Positions 5,895-8,529 of a DNA stretch of 8,529 bases are shown piece by piece. Position 1 is the stretch's first letter; each line of letters begins with the position of its first letter. The notes below the pieces were generated by a model. It worked only from the letters and a program-made list of their open reading frames with translations. It ran no database searches and was not told where the DNA came from. Both the position numbers and the translations under genes were made by a program. Source of the DNA: an uncultured Ruminococcus sp. (GTDB lineage Bacteria; Bacillota; Clostridia; Oscillospirales; CAG-272); the NCBI GenBank assembly GCA_902778205.1, contig CACYWX010000119.1, positions 2,669 to 11,197 on the forward strand, in the 5' to 3' direction.

Positions 5895-5941
5895 CCCTTG
5901 ACTGGTACCATTATAGCACATCTTGCATAATATGTCAAGGG
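5895..5941. repeat. 8-bp inverted repeat framing the cassette promoter
   Basis: CCCTTGAC (5895-5902) and GTCAAGGG (5934-5941) are exact inverted copies 31 bases apart. One arm contains most of the -35 box (5933-5938). The other begins at the predicted transcription start (about 5903) and extends into the first transcribed bases. This is the position expected for a pair of repressor half-operators, though chance is possible because one arm overlaps a consensus box. Confidence 0.5.
5910..5938 (-). promoter_or_regulatory. Perfect consensus sigma-A promoter of the terminal prophage cassette
   Basis: On the minus strand TTGACA (5933-5938) and TATAAT (5910-5915) are exactly 17 bases apart, with a TG one base upstream of the -10 box (the two bases before C then TATAAT). 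This is the strongest-looking promoter in the window. It lies between the lysis-module terminator and the three small genes, so these genes can be expressed independently of phage late transcription. Confidence 0.9.
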
Positions 5942-5970
5942 CTTTCCAAAAAAACGTCTCCCGAAAACGC

Positions 5971-6001
5971 AAAAAAATCCGGGAGATCGAATCCCCCGGA
6001 T
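5971..6001 (-). terminator. Intrinsic terminator after the lysis module
   Basis: On the minus strand an 11-bp stem (5991-6001 with 5977-5987, one G-T wobble) closes a 3-base loop and is followed by a run of T (5971-5977). It starts eight bases after the endolysin stop codon and ends phage late transcription before the separately promoted cassette. Confidence 0.92.
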
Positions 6002-6008
6002 CCTTAGT

Positions 6009-6635
6009 TCATAATACCTCCCGCGCCCGCCAGAGCATCACGCAGAGCTCCTCCCGCGTCACCGGCTCGCCCAGCGCGTAATCGTCCCCGCCCCGGCCCT
6101 GGAGGATCCCTCGCCGGACACACCAGTCCACGGCTTCCCGGCTCCAGTCTTGGGCCTGCTCCTCCCACGGTTCCCTCTCCGGCTCCGGCGTCCACACGAA
6201 TCCGGCCTCGTTCGGGATCCCGAGATAGGCGCACGGGTCCGTCTGCTGCGCGTTGTAATCGCGGACCTCGAAGTGCAGGTGGATCCCCGTGGATCTTCCG
6301 GTGGTGCCCTCGATGCCCAGCACCTGACCCGCGCCGACCCGCTGACCAGCCTCCACCGTGCGCGTCGCCAGATGGCAGTAGTAGATCACAAATCCGTCGT
6401 CCCCGGCCACCGAGACATAATTGCCCCACTCCCACGTCCGGTCACCGTCGCCGAGATCCGGAGCCCAGCGGGACCGAAGCACCACGCCGCCGCAAGCCGC
6501 CCGGACGTTTCGGTCCTCCGAGACCAGATCCACGCCGCCGTGCCAGGAGTGCTCCGCGCCGGTGATGGGATCGGTGCGGTACCCGAACGGCGACGCCACC
6601 CGGAACGGTCCGTCAAAGGGCATCCGGATCGTCAT
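6009..6635 (-). CDS. Phage endolysin: M23 metallopeptidase with C-terminal SLH-like segment
   Basis: A 208-residue lysis enzyme. Residues 8-140 form an LytM/M23 peptidase domain: SPFGYRTDPITGAEHSWHGGVDL with zinc ligands His32 and Asp36, GNYVSVAGDDGFVIYYCHLA with catalytic-region His88, and GIHLHFEVRD with His119 and zinc ligand His121. All key residues are intact. These enzymes cut peptide bonds in the peptidoglycan stem or cross-bridge. After a proline- and glutamate-rich linker (about 148-162), residues 164-206 (DWSREAVDWCVRRGILQGRGGDDYALGEPVTREELCVMLWRA) match one surface-layer-homology (SLH)-like repeat, probably a cell-wall anchor. There is no signal peptide, so release depends on the holin encoded just upstream. 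The start has AGGAGG six bases upstream and lies inside the holin gene (23-base overlap). One SLH-like unit rather than three is notable. Confidence 0.94.
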   Translation of the reverse strand: MTIRMPFDGPFRVASPFGYRTDPITGAEHSWHGGVDLVSEDRNVRAACGGVVLRSRWAPDLGDGDRTWEWGNYVSVAGDDGFVIYYCHLATRTVEAGQRVGAGQVLGIEGTTGRSTGIHLHFEVRDYNAQQTDPCAYLGIPNEAGFVWTPEPEREPWEEQAQDWSREAVDWCVRRGILQGRGGDDYALGEPVTREELCVMLWRAREVL

Positions 6636-7089
6636 CGTCGTCCTCCTTCTTCTCCGCGAACCGGTCCGCCGCGTCCTCCTTCCGCTTCAGCACCTCGATG
6701 GCCGAGACAATGACCTTCGGCACCGGGATCCCGATCAGGCCCGCGTTCTCCACGATGGAGATCACCTCGTTCGCCGCGAAGCCGATCACCACCGCGTCCC
6801 GGATGAAATTCGAGCCGATCAGCCGGTCCAGCTGAGCCGCCACCAGCACCATCACCAGCGTCAGGCATTTCCGGACCAAGCCCTTCCAGCCCGCCCGGGA
6901 TTCCAGCGCGCCGTTGGGCGTTTTTGGCGATTTGTGGAAAACGCCGGCGCAGATCAGGCCGGTGATATAGTCGACGGCCATGAAGACGATCAATGTGGCG
7001 ATCCCAGCGTCCCAGCCGCCGAACGTCTGCGCCACCGCCGAGCAGATCACGCCGCCCGCTGCGCAGAGAAAATCCTTCAGTCCGTGCAT
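6613..7089 (-). CDS. Phage holin (toxin secretion/phage lysis family, Phage_holin_4-like)
   Basis: A 158-residue membrane protein of the holin family that includes TcdE-like proteins. Probable membrane segments lie at about 7-22, 27-50, 73-90 and 98-118. Family landmarks are FMAVDYITGLICAG (36-49) and the loop SRAGWKGLVRK (64-74) before the third segment. The C-terminus is highly charged (KRKEDAADRFAEKKEDDDDDPDAL), as in many holins that control lysis timing through the cytoplasmic tail. It forms membrane lesions that let the endolysin reach the wall. The start at 7089 follows AAAGGAGG with good spacing. The last 23 bases overlap the endolysin gene in another frame, and the acidic tail is encoded over the endolysin ribosome binding site and start, so translation of the two is probably coupled. 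Confidence 0.93.
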   Translation of the reverse strand: MHGLKDFLCAAGGVICSAVAQTFGGWDAGIATLIVFMAVDYITGLICAGVFHKSPKTPNGALESRAGWKGLVRKCLTLVMVLVAAQLDRLIGSNFIRDAVVIGFAANEVISIVENAGLIGIPVPKVIVSAIEVLKRKEDAADRFAEKKEDDDDDPDAL

Positions 7090-7111
7090 AGTTGTCCTCC
7101 TTTGCAGATAT

Positions 7112-7138
7112 GGGGCGGAAGATCAGCTCCCCCGCCCC
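7112..7138 (-). other. Stem-loop in the spacer before the holin gene
   Basis: GGGGCGG (7112-7118) and CCGCCCC (7132-7138) form a perfect 7-bp GC stem with a 13-base loop. It lies between the small phage gene and the holin, ending about 10 bases before the holin ribosome binding site (7096-7102). No T-run follows, so it is not a terminator. It could be an RNA processing or mRNA stabilising element or affect holin translation. Confidence 0.4.
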
Positions 7139-7149
7139 GTGATTCCGGA

Positions 7150-7413
7150 TTATTCCCCGGCCTCTTCCTCCGGCACGACCACGGGCGCGTCATGCCGATA
7201 GCACTGCCGCATGATCTCCGCGCCGTCGGAGGCCAAGAGAGCCGCCGCGTGCTGGGGCAGATCGGACACCGCCGCCGCCGCCAGCACTTCATGATACTTC
7301 GCCTCGGCCTTGCACCGCGCCCGGTCCGCGTTCTCGTCGTAGGCCCAGTGCACGATGTGGCCGTACTCGCCGCTCTGGTGCTTCTGGATCTCGATGATGT
7401 AATACTGATACAT
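7150..7413 (-). CDS. Small phage protein of unknown function upstream of the holin
   Basis: An 87-residue soluble protein. The opening MYQYYIIEIQKHQSGEYGHIVHWAYDENADRARCKAEAKYHEVLAAAAVSDLPQHAAALLASDG resembles a class of short Firmicutes phage proteins found between tail and holin genes (xYYxIEIQxxxxG...YDExxxAxxxxHxKLxxA). The acidic tail APVVVPEEEAGE is probably flexible. The start at 7413 follows AGGAGGG by about six bases. No catalytic motif is visible. The consistent location between structural and lysis genes suggests a late-expressed accessory to the virion or lysis, but this is inference. Confidence 0.8.
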   Translation of the reverse strand: MYQYYIIEIQKHQSGEYGHIVHWAYDENADRARCKAEAKYHEVLAAAAVSDLPQHAAALLASDGAEIMRQCYRHDAPVVVPEEEAGE

Positions 7414-7527
7414 GATAAACCCTCCTGTGGTTTATAGAGTTATGGAGTGTAGAGTGATGGAGTGATGGAGTTGGAAAACGGCGAAGCCTCATCGCTTCCG
7501 CGCGGCGGAATCATAACTGTAAACTCT
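7414..7527. repeat. Spacer with degenerate short tandem repeats
   Basis: This 114-base non-coding gap separates the tail gene from the small phage gene. The left part (about 7439-7473) is a degenerate tandem array on an 8-base GTGATGGA-type unit, with variants GTTATGGA and GTGTAGA. The right part has AACTGTAAACTCTTCACTGA. A short stem, GAAGC...GCTTC (about 7482-7497), followed by TTTT on the minus strand, could be a weak terminator. The AT-rich, repetitive character contrasts with the GC-rich genes on both sides. Confidence 0.5.
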
Positions 7528-8529
7528 TCACTGATTGATCATTCCCGCCAGCCGGACCAGCTCCGCCCCGACGGTGGTTTCAGTGACATTAGTTCCGGGC
7601 ACCAGCGTCTCGCCCTGACCGACCGCCGCCGTGACCCGGTACAGAGCCGCGCCGACGGTGACGTACTCGCCGACGGCAAGGGACCGGGAAGCGGTTTCCC
7701 CGGACTCCTCGCCGATCATGGCCCGGGTGTCCGCGTTCGCCGCTTCGATGGCCGCGCCGGTGTCCTGCACATACTCCGCCGCCACGTCGTATCCCGCGCC
7801 GTATTCCCAGGCGTCGGAGAACAGCGTGTTCACCCCGTCCAGCGCGGAGATGGTTTCGGCGTCCACGGCGTACACCACCGGATCGGCCAGCTTCCAGCAC
7901 ACCTGCACCGGAGTCCCCGCCGACGCCTGCGCCGCCAGCCACGTCCTGAAGCTGGTGACGGTAGCCTCCGATACGTTCTCCGGACGGATGCACAGCATGG
8001 CGATGTCGGACGCCGTGGAATTGACCACCCTCTGGCCCACGTCCGTGGTGGACCCGGAGACCATCACCGGCGCAAAGTGGGAGCTGATGCCGCTGTCATC
8101 CACCACCGACCCGAGCGCTCCGAGCTGAAGGCGGAAGTAGCCGGTATCCCGCCCGACTCCCGCCTGACTCCATCCCTCGGAGGCCGCGCCGGTCAGACTG
8201 ATATACGCCCGGTCCACGGTCAGCGTGCCGGACGCAGGATCCCAGATCCCCCCGTAGACGGCCCCGGCCTCCTCCGGCGCGGTCAGCGTCAGGCTCTCCG
8301 CCGCGCTCCCGCCGTAAACGCCCAGATCATACGTTTTGAAGCACGACACCCGGACCGTGGCCGTTCCCGAGGCCAGCGGAATTCGCTCCGTGTGGAAGCC
8401 CGTGCGGATGGTGGCGGAGTAGAAGCCGCGCCCGCCGTTCAGCAGATTGCCGTCCGCGTCATACATGCCCACCCGGACCGTGTTCGCCGAGCCGGACCCG
8501 GGATTGCCCCAGACCAGCACGACGATGCT
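7528..8529 (-). CDS. Phage tail structural / receptor-binding-type protein (C-terminal part; start beyond the right edge)
   Basis: The frame is open to the window edge; 333 residues are visible, with an internal Met at 8520 that need not be the start. It is rich in Gly, Ala, Thr, Val and Ser with short beta strands, as in tail fibre or baseplate proteins. The N-terminal visible part (WGNPGSGSANTVRVGMYDADGNLL) resembles a jelly-roll carbohydrate-binding-like module. From the internal Met, residues 127-240 carry a pattern common in Firmicutes siphophage tail proteins: RPENVSEATVTSFRTWLAAQASAGTPVQVCWKLADPVVYAV...ISALDGVNTLFSDAWEY, comparable to the TFKxWL...TPVxVxYxLATPxxY...L.G.NxxxSD motif. 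Residues 283-310 (AVGEYVTVGAALYRVTAAVGQGETLVPGTN) look like a final beta module. It precedes the lysis genes, the usual place for the distal tail gene, so host recognition is a plausible role. Confidence 0.82.
   Translation of the reverse strand, partial: SIVVLVWGNPGSGSANTVRVGMYDADGNLLNGGRGFYSATIRTGFHTERIPLASGTATVRVSCFKTYDLGVYGGSAAESLTLTAPEEAGAVYGGIWDPASGTLTVDRAYISLTGAASEGWSQAGVGRDTGYFRLQLGALGSVVDDSGISSHFAPVMVSGSTTDVGQRVVNSTASDIAMLCIRPENVSEATVTSFRTWLAAQASAGTPVQVCWKLADPVVYAVDAETISALDGVNTLFSDAWEYGAGYDVAAEYVQDTGAAIEAANADTRAMIGEESGETASRSLAVGEYVTVGAALYRVTAAVGQGETLVPGTNVTETTVGAELVRLAGMINQ

Larger units (their letters stand above)
4970..8529. mobile_element. Prophage, one end (late lysis/tail genes and terminal cassette; continues off the right edge)
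   Basis: All genes run leftward toward the attachment junction: tail structural protein, small phage protein, holin, endolysin, terminator, then a separately promoted three-gene cassette and a second terminator. Tail, holin and M23 lysin in that order are typical of Firmicutes siphophages. GC content is as high as in the host genes, suggesting a long-adapted phage of the same group. No integrase, repressor or packaging gene is visible; they should lie to the right. The visible genes have no frameshifts, so the element may be intact. Confidence 0.85.

Noticed and set aside
7439..7473. CRISPR array
   Set aside because: The units are about 8 bases, directly adjacent and degenerate, with no spacers and no cas genes nearby.
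1..8529. tRNA or rRNA genes, especially at the prophage attachment site
   Set aside because: No cloverleaf-like segment or rRNA signature was seen; the attachment target is a protein gene.

Overview
The window looks like part of the chromosome of a GC-rich, spore-forming Firmicute (class Clostridia; a gut Oscillospirales-like organism is my best guess). The reasons are strong GGAGG-type ribosome binding sites before nearly every gene, textbook sigma-A promoters (four with exact 17-bp spacers), a CotJC-type manganese catalase remnant, and a Firmicutes-type temperate phage. No species can be named from the sequence alone.

Host part (1 to about 4970). At the left edge is the start of a probable small membrane protein (minus strand). 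Next comes a TIM-barrel sugar phosphate isomerase/epimerase (158-889, minus) with its own promoter. Then there is an overlapping minus-strand pair: a BlaI/MecI-type repressor (1754-2152) followed by a 246-residue protein with a PD-(D/E)XK-nuclease-like N-terminal half and a winged-helix-like C-terminus (1023-1763). A divergent promoter region at 2183-2305 separates this pair from a plus-strand operon: a ROK-family regulator whose kinase site has decayed (2376-3440) and a class I mannose-6-phosphate isomerase (3456-4436). That operon ends at a strong intrinsic terminator. After it, on the minus strand, lies the C-terminal two thirds of a manganese catalase/CotJC-like protein (4559 to about 4969). 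Its homology stops abruptly next to the conserved ELAHLE motif.

Prophage part (about 4970 to the right edge). The catalase gene is cut by the end of a prophage whose genes all run leftward. Reading from the right in transcription order: a tail/receptor-binding-type structural protein (runs off the edge), a repeat-rich spacer, a small phage protein, a four-helix holin, and an M23 endolysin with a C-terminal SLH-like segment, overlapping the holin gene. An intrinsic terminator follows. A separate cassette of three small genes then has its own perfect consensus promoter (TTGACA-17-TATAAT) framed by an 8-bp inverted repeat. Its last gene encodes a ribbon-helix-helix protein and is followed by a terminator placed directly beside the attachment junction.

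The main point is the junction itself. A phage-type element sits in a gene of the spore-coat/manganese catalase family, in the arrangement seen for elements that excise during sporulation (skin in sigK, SPbeta in spsM). The 5' half of the gene, the integrase and the other attachment site should lie to the right of this window.
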